In this document: positions 17,504 to 26,520 of the stretch, one piece after another
Layout of the letters: every line of letters starts with the position of its first letter
How positions within the stretch are numbered: position 1 is the stretch's first letter
Origin: an uncultured Mediterraneibacter sp.
Lineage (GTDB): Bacteria; Bacillota; Clostridia; Lachnospirales; Lachnospiraceae
Assembly (NCBI GenBank): GCA_944384505.1
Contig: CALWTQ010000137.1
Span: 1-64,000, forward strand
DNA length: 64,000 bases
Direction of reading: 5' to 3'
Program-made: the position numbers and the translations under genes
The notes under the pieces: generated by a model
Database searches by the model: none
Told to the model about the DNA's origin: nothing
The model's input: only the letters and a program-made list of their open reading frames with translations

Positions 17504-18162
17504 TACAGGCACCCCTTTCGATAGCGGAATGTCAGGGAAGTATCTCCAAAAATATACAGTTGTGTATCGCCTTCCTTCAGGATAAAATCTGCGATTTTCT
17601 GTTCCCCTTCTTCCAGACTAATAATGGAAGACCCATAAACCATGCTGCAGGCCTTTGTTGCGGTAATCGCAGGGACTACCCACATCCGGTCATTGGACAG
17701 GACACACTGCCACTCCCCAGTCCCGGTAAATGTCACGTTTGTTTCCTCTATTTCATACCGGTAAGGTTCACAATCCACTGAAATATTCACCTGGCCTGCG
17801 ATCTGTGATCTTGCTGCGCTCTCCACCGTCACCCTGCCATAAAAATAGTGGGACGGTTCCTCATCCAGAATCACCTTCACAGCCTTCCCATGAAGGGCAT
17901 TATAAATTTTGTTCGTGATCTGCGGCCACAGGGAAGGCATGGACTTCATGGCCAGTTCGAAGGTCAGCGTCCGGTTGGAATAGGTCACATCCCCGGTCAG
18001 CGCTTCAGTAAGGTCAATACAGCCATTGCTTCCCGGCACCTCCACGTAATTGGTATTTGGTGTGGGTGAGCCAACGATATCTGAATTCTGGATCACCGCA
18101 CGGAAATCTCTCCATGTATGAAAGCCGCCTATCGTAGCGGCACGGTAAATACATTCTCCCAT
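17503..18162 (-). CDS. Distal tail protein (Dit-like)
   Basis: The product is 219 residues from ATG 18162 with AAAGGGGG upstream. The N-terminal part (GFHTWRDFRAVIQNSDIVGSP) and the middle segment (VEVPGSNGCIDLTEALTG) are typical of phage Dit / tail component proteins that form the ring between the tail tube and tip. It lies between the tape measure and tail-tip genes with 1-base overlaps, the canonical siphophage order. Confidence 0.9.
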   Translation of the reverse strand: MGECIYRAATIGGFHTWRDFRAVIQNSDIVGSPTPNTNYVEVPGSNGCIDLTEALTGDVTYSNRTLTFELAMKSMPSLWPQITNKIYNALHGKAVKVILDEEPSHYFYGRVTVESAARSQIAGQVNISVDCEPYRYEIEETNVTFTGTGEWQCVLSNDRMWVVPAITATKACSMVYGSSIISLEEGEQKIADFILKEGDTQLYIFGDTSLTFRYRKGCL

Positions 18163-21152
18163 CACCGGTTCCCCCTTTCTCCCCGTATACTGTAATCTGC
18201 AAGCCCGGCGTCCACAGCCGGAAGGATTCTGCCCACCAGAGTGCCGTCATCCAGATAAATCCCCTTCCCGGAGTTTTCTGCGATAATGGCCAGATATTTT
18301 TCCATCCCGGACATATCCAGCTTCTGATCGAGCATGGCCGAAAGCTGGCTGTAAAATCCCTTTAACGGCAGTATCGCTTCCCGTCCTGCCTCACCGCCTG
18401 CCATCAGGCTGCTGCCGTTCATCCCAAAGACAGTCGGCCTTGTCATGATACCGCCCTCTTTATACCATTCAATCGAAAGATGAGGTACACTGGGCGGAGC
18501 CAGGGACAGCTTTCCTGTGATCTTAAAATGCGGCAGCTTGATCTTTGGCAGTTCCAGCTTTATCCCGGAGAAAAAGCCGCTGATCTTATCCACGATCCCC
18601 TTGATCGTATTCTTCGCCGCCTCAATCGGCTTCGTGATTGCGTTCTTAATCCCGTTCCAGACCGTTGTGGCTGTATTTTTAATCCCATTGAACACGTTGG
18701 AGACCGTATTCTTTACGGCATTGAAAACACTGGAAACCTTGCTCTTGATCCCATCCACCACAGTCGAAACCACGGACTTTATGCCGTTCCAGACAGTGGA
18801 AGCCACGGATTTAATCGCATTAAACACAGATAACACTGTATTTTTAATAGCGTTCACCACAGCGGTTACCTTGCCGCTGATGGCATCCCAGATGGAACTG
18901 ATGACATTCCGGATTGCTCCCATGATACTGGAGATCACCCCGGAGATGGCATTCAGCACAGTGCTGACTGTATTTTTAATCCCATCCCAGGCGGAGATTA
19001 CGATATCCTTACAGTTCTCCCAGATAAAACGGAAGGGCAGGGTAATGATATCCACGGCCCCCTGTATAATGGAGCCGAGGAGCATCACTGCGGTCTGTAC
19101 CACGTTGCAGATCCCATCCCAGACACTCTGCAAATGAGACCAGAGGTTGGAAAACCAAGTCTTCACGCTCTCGATCATCGTTCCAATCCCGGTACAGATG
19201 GTATTCCACAGGTTCCCGAACCACTCCGTAATCGCACCCCAGTTCTGGATAATGGCGATAATCCCGGCAATGGCCGCCGCTACCGCCGCAATCACGGCAA
19301 TAATTGGTAGGAGCGAAATATTCAATGCCCCAACCGACACAGCCACGGCGGCAATGACCGGAGTCAGGGCCGTAAAAGCTGCAAGCAGCACCCCAAGAAT
19401 AACGATAAAGTTCTGTACCGGCCCCGGCAGCTGCTGGAACCACCCGCTCACCGTCTGAATCATGGAAACCAGCGGGGGAAGAATCGTATTGGCGATTTCT
19501 GCCAGCTTTTCTCCCAGAGGAACCAGAGACTCCTTCAGCTTCCGGGTATTGGATTCCATCTCCTGCATGGGAGTGGTCGTAGCGTCAAACATCCCCTGTG
19601 CGGAGCCTTTCACACTGTCATAGGTACTGCCTACGGATGTCAGGGACGTGATAAATTTCAGGTTACCATCCTCGGCCATGGTGCCAAAGGCCAGCGCCGC
19701 AAGGTTTAAGGCTTCCTGCTGGTTCGTACACCCGGCAATATCCGCAACGATGGAGTCGATGACCTCTTTCTGCGTGGCACCGCCGCTCTGCCAGGACGCA
19801 AACAATTCCTGTGTCTTTGTGGAGAACAGCTCGATGGATTCTCCAATGGTGCCGTCCACCAGACGGGTGGTAACCTCGTTGATGGCATCGTTGACCTTGT
19901 CCAGGTTGTAAGCGCCATTCTTCAGTCCGTTATCCAGAAGCTGAAAATACTCCGATGCGGAATATCCCGCCTGTGAAAATTTACCGGCGTACTCGGACAG
20001 GTTATCACCCAGCTCATTGGTCTTGTCCAGACCGTTCTGGGTACCCACCACAATGTAATCCATTGCTTCCTGTGCCGTAAGGCCATACTGCTGCATCAGG
20101 GAATTGACACCCCGGAGGGTTTCGTTCATATCAATCCCGTACAGTTCCTCCAGCGTGATGGCCTGCTGGGTGAGGTTAGTCAGGTCAGTTTCACTCAAAT
20201 CCCCAAGATTCTTCTTTACCATGAGGACTGCATTGGCTACAGCGTCCATGCTCTCGCCAACACCGGAGGAGTACACGTTTTTGATCACGTTGGCGGACTG
20301 TTCTGCTGCCTGCCCTGTTTCACCAAAGTAAGCGTTCACCTTGGTCACGGCACTTTCTGTATCTGTATAGGCATCCAGTGCCTTTTCCCCGATCTCCTGA
20401 ATCTTATCGCCCACAGCGGACAACTGATCCGCCGCCTGCAAAAGCGCAGCACCTTTGGTATTCTCCGCAATCTGTCCCACATCGTCCGCTGTATTTTCCG
20501 CAGCGTCCCCAGCCTCGTTCAGCTGCCGGATCAGGTTTTGGATGGCCTGTCCGTCATCCACGGTATCCAGAGCGTCCGTCAGCTGCCGGATATCCGCCTT
20601 GCCGCCTGTGGCGGACTTCCCGATCTTCTCAAGGGCCGTCCGCAGCTGGTCAGAACTGGCCGTTCCGGTTTTAATCGCCGAGGTCAGCCGACTGCCAAGA
20701 ACATCCGCATAATCGTCTACCTCTGTTCCCGTAGCGGCAAACAGCTTTTCCAGCCGTGCGGTATTCTGGGAAAGGGCATCCTGCTCCGTCTGTAAATCAG
20801 AGAGGTCAGCTTTATATTTATTCAGTTTTCCACGGGTTTCCTCAATCTCCCGCTGGAATGCCTGATACTTGTCCGCCCCGATATCCCCACGGGCAAAGGC
20901 TGCGGCCACCTGCTCCTGTGCGGTTTCCAGCGCCGACAGCTTTTCCTCGGTCTGGCTGACTGCCTGCGCCAGCAGTTCCTGTTTCTGCGCCACCAGCACC
21001 GTATTGGAAGGATCGAGTTTTAAGAGCCGGTTCACATCATTTAAGGCAGACTGCGTTTTCGTAATGGAAGAATTGACGCTCTTTAATGCTTTGTCAAGAC
21101 CAGTGGTATCGCCGCCGATCTCCACTGTGATTCCTTTAATCCGGTTCGCCAC
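18162..21152 (-). CDS. Tape measure protein
   Basis: The product is 996 residues. The start is GTG 21152 directly after AAGGAGGTGAGGG; upstream in-frame codons are not needed. It begins VANRIKGITVEIGGDTTGLDKAL. The N-terminal coiled coil is long, the middle has a PhageMin_Tail-like part (SVGVGESMDAVANAV-type, LAALAFGTM), and a hydrophobic stretch of about 60 residues lies near residues 600-660. Residues from about 700 to 870 hold many short repeats of the type V.N.IKN.V..VFNAIK / VWNGIK. These repeats determine tail length in this family. The C-terminal segment GGEAGREAILPL is also typical. Confidence 0.93.
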   Translation of the reverse strand: MANRIKGITVEIGGDTTGLDKALKSVNSSITKTQSALNDVNRLLKLDPSNTVLVAQKQELLAQAVSQTEEKLSALETAQEQVAAAFARGDIGADKYQAFQREIEETRGKLNKYKADLSDLQTEQDALSQNTARLEKLFAATGTEVDDYADVLGSRLTSAIKTGTASSDQLRTALEKIGKSATGGKADIRQLTDALDTVDDGQAIQNLIRQLNEAGDAAENTADDVGQIAENTKGAALLQAADQLSAVGDKIQEIGEKALDAYTDTESAVTKVNAYFGETGQAAEQSANVIKNVYSSGVGESMDAVANAVLMVKKNLGDLSETDLTNLTQQAITLEELYGIDMNETLRGVNSLMQQYGLTAQEAMDYIVVGTQNGLDKTNELGDNLSEYAGKFSQAGYSASEYFQLLDNGLKNGAYNLDKVNDAINEVTTRLVDGTIGESIELFSTKTQELFASWQSGGATQKEVIDSIVADIAGCTNQQEALNLAALAFGTMAEDGNLKFITSLTSVGSTYDSVKGSAQGMFDATTTPMQEMESNTRKLKESLVPLGEKLAEIANTILPPLVSMIQTVSGWFQQLPGPVQNFIVILGVLLAAFTALTPVIAAVAVSVGALNISLLPIIAVIAAVAAAIAGIIAIIQNWGAITEWFGNLWNTICTGIGTMIESVKTWFSNLWSHLQSVWDGICNVVQTAVMLLGSIIQGAVDIITLPFRFIWENCKDIVISAWDGIKNTVSTVLNAISGVISSIMGAIRNVISSIWDAISGKVTAVVNAIKNTVLSVFNAIKSVASTVWNGIKSVVSTVVDGIKSKVSSVFNAVKNTVSNVFNGIKNTATTVWNGIKNAITKPIEAAKNTIKGIVDKISGFFSGIKLELPKIKLPHFKITGKLSLAPPSVPHLSIEWYKEGGIMTRPTVFGMNGSSLMAGGEAGREAILPLKGFYSQLSAMLDQKLDMSGMEKYLAIIAENSGKGIYLDDGTLVGRILPAVDAGLADYSIRGERGNR

Positions 21153-21260
21153 AACCCTCACCTCCTTAAAAATGGGCATGAAAAAAGCCCGGATTGCTCC
21201 GAGCATGAAAAAAGCACCGATTATTTCTAACCGATGCTTATGTACATATACGGTATGAAC

Positions 21261-21590
21261 TTATAAGGTACAGGCGAAGGGATACAGCTCTGCAATCCGA
21301 TTCTTCGCAAACGCTTTTATAAAAGCAATGATCACATCATCACTAAAATCCTTTGCCTTCTCCGTGGTATTCTCCATTGCTTCTCTAAATAGCTGAACAG
21401 ATAAATCTTCCCACGCATTGTTACGCAATACCTGATTAAATGCAACCATGATCTTCCCTTGTTCCTCAAAAGATATGCCGCAATTCAGACACAGCAGACT
21501 CACCGATATCGGATTTTGGTTGGAATGCCCCAACGCTTCCGCTATCTCATTTAACGCACATAATAGTAAATTATTATCCATAGTTTCCAT
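21261..21590 (-). CDS. Hypothetical protein between tape measure and lipoprotein genes
   Basis: The product is 109 residues and follows TGGAGGAAACAG. It is helical, with a few cysteines (LLCLNCGISFEEQG) that do not form a clear metal site. It sits with the lipoprotein gene in a two-gene patch that interrupts the usual tail chaperone to tape measure order, so it may be part of the same moron. The function is unknown. Confidence 0.65.
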   Translation of the reverse strand: METMDNNLLLCALNEIAEALGHSNQNPISVSLLCLNCGISFEEQGKIMVAFNQVLRNNAWEDLSVQLFREAMENTTEKAKDFSDDVIIAFIKAFAKNRIAELYPFACTL

Positions 21591-21674
21591 TCTGTTTCCT
21601 CCAAAATACGGTTTCGGATTTTTACTTTTTACGTTTATCCAAAATAAGGTACCCCATTTTTATTCATTGATTTT

Positions 21675-22016
21675 TTATCTGTCTGACGGACTTTTTAATG
21701 TTATGGCATATACAGTATTTATCTGTAATGGATCACTCTCTGCTATTTCACCATTGAAGTATACAACAACCTCATCGCCTACAGCTACATCTGTGTAGCT
21801 GTCACCATTCTCAACGTCCAATGAGACTGTACAATCTGCGCCATTAGGATAACTGTCTGTTTCTATATAAATAACTATATAATTATCATTGACTTCTTCT
21901 ACTACTCCTGTAATACTTGGTTTGTTCTCAATTATATAGTTCATACTTTTATTGTTACAGCCAGCAACCGCAAATACGATGGATAATGATAAAATTATCG
22001 CTATAATTTTTTTCAT
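21675..22016 (-). CDS. Phage-encoded lipoprotein, probable lysogenic conversion / exclusion factor
   Basis: The product is 113 residues with a classical lipoprotein signal (MKKIIAIILSLSIVFAVAGC), cleaved before Cys20. The mature part is a small beta-rich, OB-like domain (ITGVVEEVNDNYIVIYIET, DVAVGDEVVVYFNGEIAES). It would be anchored on the outer face of the membrane. It has its own promoter (22070-22098) inside the tail gene cluster, a hallmark of a moron expressed in lysogens. Surface lipoproteins of lactic-acid phages (for example Ltp of TP-J34) block superinfection; a similar role here is inference. Confidence 0.8.
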   Translation of the reverse strand: MKKIIAIILSLSIVFAVAGCNNKSMNYIIENKPSITGVVEEVNDNYIVIYIETDSYPNGADCTVSLDVENGDSYTDVAVGDEVVVYFNGEIAESDPLQINTVYAITLKSPSDR

Positions 22017-22069
22017 ATAAATCTCCCCTTCAGCTTTATCGCTGAATCTTCAGCCTTTTCATGGCTAAA

Positions 22070-22098
22070 ATTATATCAAGAAAAGGCTGACAATTCAA
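22070..22098 (-). promoter_or_regulatory. Dedicated promoter of the lipoprotein gene
   Basis: On the minus strand TTGAAT (22098-22093), exactly 17 bases, then TATAAT (22075-22070), about 54 bases before the start codon. A 10-bp inverted repeat TCAGCCTTTT / AAAAGGCTGA (about 22051-22090) brackets the -10 and could be a regulator site or a terminator of the preceding tail genes. Confidence 0.65.
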
Positions 22099-22104
22099 CG
22101 ATTA

Positions 22105-22269
22105 TCAAAACTTGTCAAAGTCCTCCTGAGTGGCTATCCGCTTATATTTCACGCCGTCATTGGCTTTTTCCGTCCACATATCCAGAACCAGCCCAATCGT
22201 AAGCAGATCCAAATCCCGGATGGAAATCCCCAGTTCCACACTCCGCAGAAGGAACAGCGGCGTGGTCAT
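22105..22269 (-). CDS. Small tail-chaperone partner protein (gpT-like position)
   Basis: This 54-residue product begins MTTPLFLLRSVELGISIRDL and ends IATQEDFDKF. It is the short protein that regularly follows the tail assembly chaperone in clostridial siphophages. Its ATG overlaps the stop of the chaperone gene (ATGA), so translation is coupled, and in related phages the pair may alternatively be made by frameshifting. It is followed by the moron promoter rather than by the tape measure gene. Confidence 0.82.
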   Translation of the reverse strand: MTTPLFLLRSVELGISIRDLDLLTIGLVLDMWTEKANDGVKYKRIATQEDFDKF

Positions 22270-22640
22270 TTCCCGCTCACTTCTGCCAATCTTTTTTTTG
22301 ATGTCACATCCGTTACAAGGTTCTCACCCCACAGTTCCAAAATCTGCGGCAGCACTTCATAAATGGAGAACATATCAAACTGATCCAGCCAGTCCTCTAT
22401 ATTCGCAGGGATACTGTTATCCGCATGGTAGGCCATCACATAGGCTACGTTCTCAAAGATTTCCAGATCTTCGATCTGCAGCTCATCCCCATTCTCAGTT
22501 TTGTCCTTATAAGATTTTTCCAGCTTGGACAGATCCTTAAAAATATCCCGCTTGAACTTTGCCCGGTACAGGCGGGGGATCGTGGCAGAGGAACGGAACG
22601 GCACCTTCTTCCCACTGATTTCTATCTCACGCCTGATCAT
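22266..22640 (-). CDS. Tail assembly chaperone (gpG-like)
   Basis: The product is 124 residues beginning MIRREIEISGKKVPFRSSATIPRLYR, a pattern typical of Gram-positive phage tail assembly chaperones (Phage_TAC). It contains an ENGDELQIEDLEIFENVAYVMAYHA stretch and an acidic helical body. It lies between the major tail protein and the short partner gene and overlaps both by 4-5 bases. It is expected to coat the tape measure during tail assembly. Confidence 0.88.
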   Translation of the reverse strand: MIRREIEISGKKVPFRSSATIPRLYRAKFKRDIFKDLSKLEKSYKDKTENGDELQIEDLEIFENVAYVMAYHADNSIPANIEDWLDQFDMFSIYEVLPQILELWGENLVTDVTSKKRLAEVSGK

Positions 22641-23227
22641 GACTGTTCTTCCTCCGTTTCCACAGGTGTATAAACTGTTTTATACCAGTTATCGTAGGTC
22701 GTCTGATCTGTAGTATCACCCGTCCTCGCTTTTACCAGACCATCGGAGCGGGGATCTGCTGTCAGGGAAAGGGTTTCCGTTCCCGGTTCAATCGTGTCTT
22801 CCTTTGTCTCCGATTCAATAGATGGACGGGAAGCAGAGCAATTATACAGGACATGCCGGATAGCGTTCACATCCCCATCGAATTCAAACATCAAGGCGAA
22901 CTTTACGCTCTCCGCCACATTACTTTTCTCAATCAGGACACCCTTATCATCCTTTTTCTCCTGCAGGATCTCCGTGCGGAACCACTCCGGGATCAGGGCA
23001 ATCTCCAGATCCCCGCTGTATCCGTTGTTCGTCACAGACCGGAAGTATACAATTCCATCCGCATAAAATGGACTGGATTCCCCCTCCGCATCCAGACTGA
23101 TACTCACCGCACCCGGAATGGCCTGGGGTGTCGCATAGGCAAACACTGAAGATCCTCCATCATCTGCCATTTCCGTCAGCTTTGCGGCATGGACATTTTT
23201 CAGGTTATATTTCACCTTATTTCCCAT
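22637..23227 (-). CDS. Major tail protein
   Basis: The product is 196 residues from ATG 23227, about 10 bases after GGAGG; an upstream TTG is too close to the ribosome binding site. MGNKVKYNLKNVHAAKLTE and the EWFRTEILQEKKDDKGVLIEKS segment match phi13-type major tail proteins that polymerise into the tail tube. It lies downstream of the tail-terminator gene and upstream of the chaperone. Confidence 0.9.
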   Translation of the reverse strand: MGNKVKYNLKNVHAAKLTEMADDGGSSVFAYATPQAIPGAVSISLDAEGESSPFYADGIVYFRSVTNNGYSGDLEIALIPEWFRTEILQEKKDDKGVLIEKSNVAESVKFALMFEFDGDVNAIRHVLYNCSASRPSIESETKEDTIEPGTETLSLTADPRSDGLVKARTGDTTDQTTYDNWYKTVYTPVETEEEQS

Positions 23228-23232
23228 AAAAA

Positions 23233-23550
23233 TCAAACCTCCATTTCAAACGAGTAGAGGACTTCGTAGAGTTTTTCACTCTCGATCCAGACCTCTGTTT
23301 TGTCATAAAAAATACTGTACGCATCCATCACGGCTTCCAGCTTCTGCTCCACAGACAAATCTTTGCTGTCTGTGTACAGTTCGATATTTACACTGCTGAC
23401 CTTCAGATAAACCCTCCCATCTGCGGAAAAGTTATCGCTCTGAGGAAGAAGATAGCAGATGAACGGAGGATCGGGGGATTCCCCTTCCGCAAAATGGTCA
23501 TAAGCAAAAGGGATGCCCGTTTCCTCTAAAAGTCTTACCAAATCATCCAT
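23233..23550 (-). CDS. Tail completion / terminator protein
   Basis: The product is 105 residues. The pattern is a small minor capsid-like protein (LLEETGIPFAYDHFAEGESPDPPFICYLLP, then VNIELYTDSKDLSVEQKLEAVM), typical of the gene between the HK97-gp10 protein and the major tail protein. Its likely role is capping the tail tube and joining it to the head. It overlaps the upstream gene by 8 bases. Confidence 0.8.
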   Translation of the reverse strand: MDDLVRLLEETGIPFAYDHFAEGESPDPPFICYLLPQSDNFSADGRVYLKVSSVNIELYTDSKDLSVEQKLEAVMDAYSIFYDKTEVWIESEKLYEVLYSFEMEV

Positions 23551-23926
23551 TCGTCAGGCTCCTTTCAATCTCCCGTTCCAGCTGTTCAATACCCGCCTCT
23601 TCCGCAGCGGCGATATGGGGCCTCGCTGCCACCCGGCCGCCGCCCCGCTTCGCATGGCCATGTTCCAGCAGATGGGCGATCTGATACCGGTTCCGGGAAT
23701 GCACTGTTACCTGCAAGGCGTTGGAACTCTCCTTTGTGGTCTTTACCGCCCAGCTTTTCGCATAGTCCCCGGTGTCTCTCGGTGCGCTGGCCTCGATATC
23801 CTTCCGGACAGCCTTGCCTGCCTTTTTCACCGCTTCTTTCATATCCTCCGTGGCCAATTCTGCGTACTCGGTCAGCTGTTCCATCACAGCAGAAGAAAGC
23901 TGACTGATTGGAATTTTCCTCGCCAT
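23543..23926 (-). CDS. HK97 gp10-family head-tail joining protein
   Basis: The product is 127 residues from ATG 23926, preceded by GAGGCGG. The core ASAPRDTGDYAKSWAVK and the RYQIAHLLEHGHAKRGGGRV segment are diagnostic of the HK97-gp10 family. It lies in the standard position between the head-tail adaptor and the tail terminator. No anomalies were seen. Confidence 0.92.
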   Translation of the reverse strand: MARKIPISQLSSAVMEQLTEYAELATEDMKEAVKKAGKAVRKDIEASAPRDTGDYAKSWAVKTTKESSNALQVTVHSRNRYQIAHLLEHGHAKRGGGRVAARPHIAAAEEAGIEQLEREIERSLTNG

Positions 23927-23928
23927 CA

Positions 23929-24261
23929 CTACCGCCTCACTTTCTCGCAGGACAGCTTGATACTCTTGCGCCTGTAATTCATATGATCCACAGCGGCGAT
24001 GTTATAAAGTTCCCCATTGAACTCCACACGGAAATGGGTACTGTCAATTTCAGCTGCTTTCTTACACCAACGAATCGTAAAATCGATACTGGAGTCATCC
24101 ACCACCATACCGGCATCGGTCTGTTCTTTCCCAGCCTCACCGCTGACAGTCGCATAGCAGGTATAGAAAGGCTGCCATTCATTCCGGCGGTTTCCAATGG
24201 AATCGATGACCACCGTATTCTTGGATATAAAAATCCGTACATTCAACAGTTCGATGTCCAT
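23929..24261 (-). CDS. Phage head-tail adaptor (head closure protein)
   Basis: The product is 110 residues, beta-rich (VSGEAGKEQTDAGMVVDDSSIDFTIRW, YNIAAVDHMNYRRKSIKLSCEKV), and matches the phage head-tail joining family. The conserved ending in a basic strand after NYRRKSIKL is characteristic. It overlaps the connector gene start and sits in the expected order. Confidence 0.88.
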   Translation of the reverse strand: MDIELLNVRIFISKNTVVIDSIGNRRNEWQPFYTCYATVSGEAGKEQTDAGMVVDDSSIDFTIRWCKKAAEIDSTHFRVEFNGELYNIAAVDHMNYRRKSIKLSCEKVRR

Positions 24262-24536
24262 CAGAAAGCCTCCTTCCTCGAACCGAACAGGAGGGAACGG
24301 AGCGTCAGGATTAAATCATGGTGATCCGCTTCCTCCCGGTGTTCATATAAATACGCAACCGCATACATGGCTGCGGTTTTTACTTTTCCATCTCCGCTTA
24401 GATCAGCTTCCCCATCTACTCGGAGGACATCCCTGCAAATCTGCTCCGCCGAAGTGATAAAATCGGTAATCAGCTGGTCATCGTCTTCATAGTCCACCCG
24501 GAGATACTGTTTCATTTCCTCCAGCGTTACAATCAT
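24261..24536 (-). CDS. Head-tail connector (gp6-like)
   Basis: The product is 91 residues: MIVTLEEMKQYLRVDYEDDDQLI and ITSAEQICRDVLR form the helical phage_gp6 / DNA-packaging connector fold. An AGGAGG precedes the start. It lies just after the capsid gene and completes the portal-connector complex. Confidence 0.9.
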   Translation of the reverse strand: MIVTLEEMKQYLRVDYEDDDQLITDFITSAEQICRDVLRVDGEADLSGDGKVKTAAMYAVAYLYEHREEADHHDLILTLRSLLFGSRKEAF

Positions 24537-24561
24537 AGGGTCTCCTCCTCACATAAAAAGG

Positions 24562-25746
24562 TTATGCTGTAGGCGTATCAGCTTTCAGCTTAAGGATCTG
24601 CACCGCTTCCGGCAGGATCAGTTTGCCATCCACACGTTCTTTCGCCACGTAACCGATCATGCCGTTGCCAGCGAACAGTTCCCGCAGTTCAGAGAAGGAA
24701 CGGGTGCCACGGTCACCGATGTTGTAGTATTTGTAATCGCCAAAGGCAATCGCATCTTCCGGAGCGTAGGTAGAGGTATGCACCGCATAGCCCAGTACCC
24801 GATCCGGCTCCCCAGCCTGATAGGACGGCTGCCAGATATACGCCCCGTTATTATCCTTCAGCTTACGCAGGGAAGAGAGGGTCTTATCATTCATGATAAA
24901 GGAGGCTTTCTTCCGGTACGGACGCTTCAGGGCATACACCAGATCCAGCATATCGTCCGACTTGATCGCAGCCGTTAAGGTTCCGGCCACCGTACCGCCG
25001 CCTGTCGCTGCAAAAAGCCCCAGAGGCTTCCCTGTGCCGTCCCCGTTCAGGAAAGCGTCCTCTTCCGCATTGCCCAGCGCCTTTCCAAACTGATCCAGAA
25101 TGTAGCCTTCCAGATTAAAGGCGTTATCATAGAGAAGTTCTTCCGTCACCTTGATTGCCACATGGAGTTTATGGGCATCCAGCAGGATCTGGCTGAAAGT
25201 AGCGTCTCCAAACGTAAGAGCGCCGCCCTCTTCAATCCAGCTGGCGGCGGGTTTCGTTGCGGCGATATTGATTTTGTGTTCCCCGGAGGTGGTGATGATC
25301 GTGGCCAGACGGCGCATGATATTCTCTTCCGACAGGGTATCAATCAGACGGCGGTCATATTCTTCCGGCACCAGATAACCGCCATCCGCATCCACGCCTT
25401 CCTGCAGGATATTGGACACCCGCTTAAAATTGGAGCGGAACGCATCCAGCATAGCTTTCCGGTATTCATCGGAAGCACGTCCCGTCTTCGGTTCCTCTCC
25501 TCTGCTGCTGCCCGGTTTGCTCGTCAGCGGCTGGTTCACCGGGCGGTTCAGTTCCGCTTCCAGCGCCTCCTGACGCTCCAGACGGGCGATCTCTTTCCCA
25601 AGGTCGTTGATCTCCTGCTCCATCTGGGTATAGGTGGCATCGTCTTCCGCAGTCAGTGTCCCTTTCTCCGTGCGGTGGGATTCCAGAAAGGCTTTTGCGG
25701 CCTCCCACGCTTTGTTCCGCTTCTCACGCAGTTCTAAAATAGTCAT
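24562..25746 (-). CDS. Major capsid protein, HK97 fold
   Basis: The product is 394 residues. The first 110 residues are a charged coiled coil acting as built-in scaffold (delta domain), followed by the HK97 shell domain (GGYLVPEEYDRRLIDTLSEENIMRRLATI, FLNGDGTGKPLGLF, LGYAVHTSTYAPEDAIAFGDY). The ClpP-type protease encoded next to it is expected to remove the delta domain during maturation. No decoration protein is encoded nearby. Confidence 0.95.
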   Translation of the reverse strand: MTILELREKRNKAWEAAKAFLESHRTEKGTLTAEDDATYTQMEQEINDLGKEIARLERQEALEAELNRPVNQPLTSKPGSSRGEEPKTGRASDEYRKAMLDAFRSNFKRVSNILQEGVDADGGYLVPEEYDRRLIDTLSEENIMRRLATIITTSGEHKINIAATKPAASWIEEGGALTFGDATFSQILLDAHKLHVAIKVTEELLYDNAFNLEGYILDQFGKALGNAEEDAFLNGDGTGKPLGLFAATGGGTVAGTLTAAIKSDDMLDLVYALKRPYRKKASFIMNDKTLSSLRKLKDNNGAYIWQPSYQAGEPDRVLGYAVHTSTYAPEDAIAFGDYKYYNIGDRGTRSFSELRELFAGNGMIGYVAKERVDGKLILPEAVQILKLKADTPTA

Positions 25747-25761
25747 AATCGTTTACCTCCA

Positions 25762-26520
25762 TTACAAATGTTGTTTGATCAGGTTCAGCCGCTCCATCAG
25801 GGAATCGACTGAACGCCCGGTTTCTTCCGGCTGCTTCTGGATACGGCATTTTGCCGCCAGCTTGTTCATCAGGGAATTCGTGACCGCCGCACGGGAGAAC
25901 ATCATCGGCACTCCCGCCACGGCCAAGTCCTCTTTCTCCTCGGCATCCTCAGATGACCGTTTCAAGATGTCATCGGCAAAGCCCAGTTCCACTGCGCTGT
26001 GGGCGTCCATCCAAGTTTCCGCATCCATCAGATGGGAAAGTCTGGCACGGGACAGCCCCGTCTTGATCTCATAGGCGTTGATGATGCTTTCTTTTACTTC
26101 CGAGAGCATACTGATCGCCTTTTCCATCTCAGCGGTATCGCCAAAGGCAACCGTGGCCGGATTGTGGATCATCATCATGGAAACAGGGGAGACCAGCACC
26201 CTTGTCCCTGCCATAGCGATCACGCTCGCCGCAGAAGCCGCAATGCCGTCAATCTTTACGGTCACATTTCCGGGATAGTCCATCAGCATGTTATAGATCT
26301 GGGCCGCTGCCACGCAGTCCCCGCCCGGAGAGTTGATCCAAACTGTGATGTCCCCGCTTCCAGACGTCAGTTCCTCTTTAAACACCTGTGGCGTGACGTC
26401 ATCATCAAACCAGCTTTCCTCTGCGATGGTACCGTTTAGGAACAGCGTCTTCTCCTGTATCGGCTCCTGCGTCTCCTGATTCAGAACCGTCCGGTTCTTC
26501 CACTTCCAGAACTTCTTCAT
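25762..26520 (-). CDS. Prohead maturation protease, ClpP type
   Basis: The product is 252 residues from ATG 26520 with GGAGG 9 bases upstream. ClpP/crotonase-fold motifs are clear: INSPGGDCVAAAQIYNML, the DGIAASAASVIAMAGT nucleophile region and the MMMIHNPATVAFGD histidine region. It trims the capsid delta domain. The gene overlaps the end of the portal gene by about 116 bases in a different frame, so the portal C-terminal tail and the protease N-terminus share DNA. Confidence 0.93.
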   Translation of the reverse strand: MKKFWKWKNRTVLNQETQEPIQEKTLFLNGTIAEESWFDDDVTPQVFKEELTSGSGDITVWINSPGGDCVAAAQIYNMLMDYPGNVTVKIDGIAASAASVIAMAGTRVLVSPVSMMMIHNPATVAFGDTAEMEKAISMLSEVKESIINAYEIKTGLSRARLSHLMDAETWMDAHSAVELGFADDILKRSSEDAEEKEDLAVAGVPMMFSRAAVTNSLMNKLAAKCRIQKQPEETGRSVDSLMERLNLIKQHL

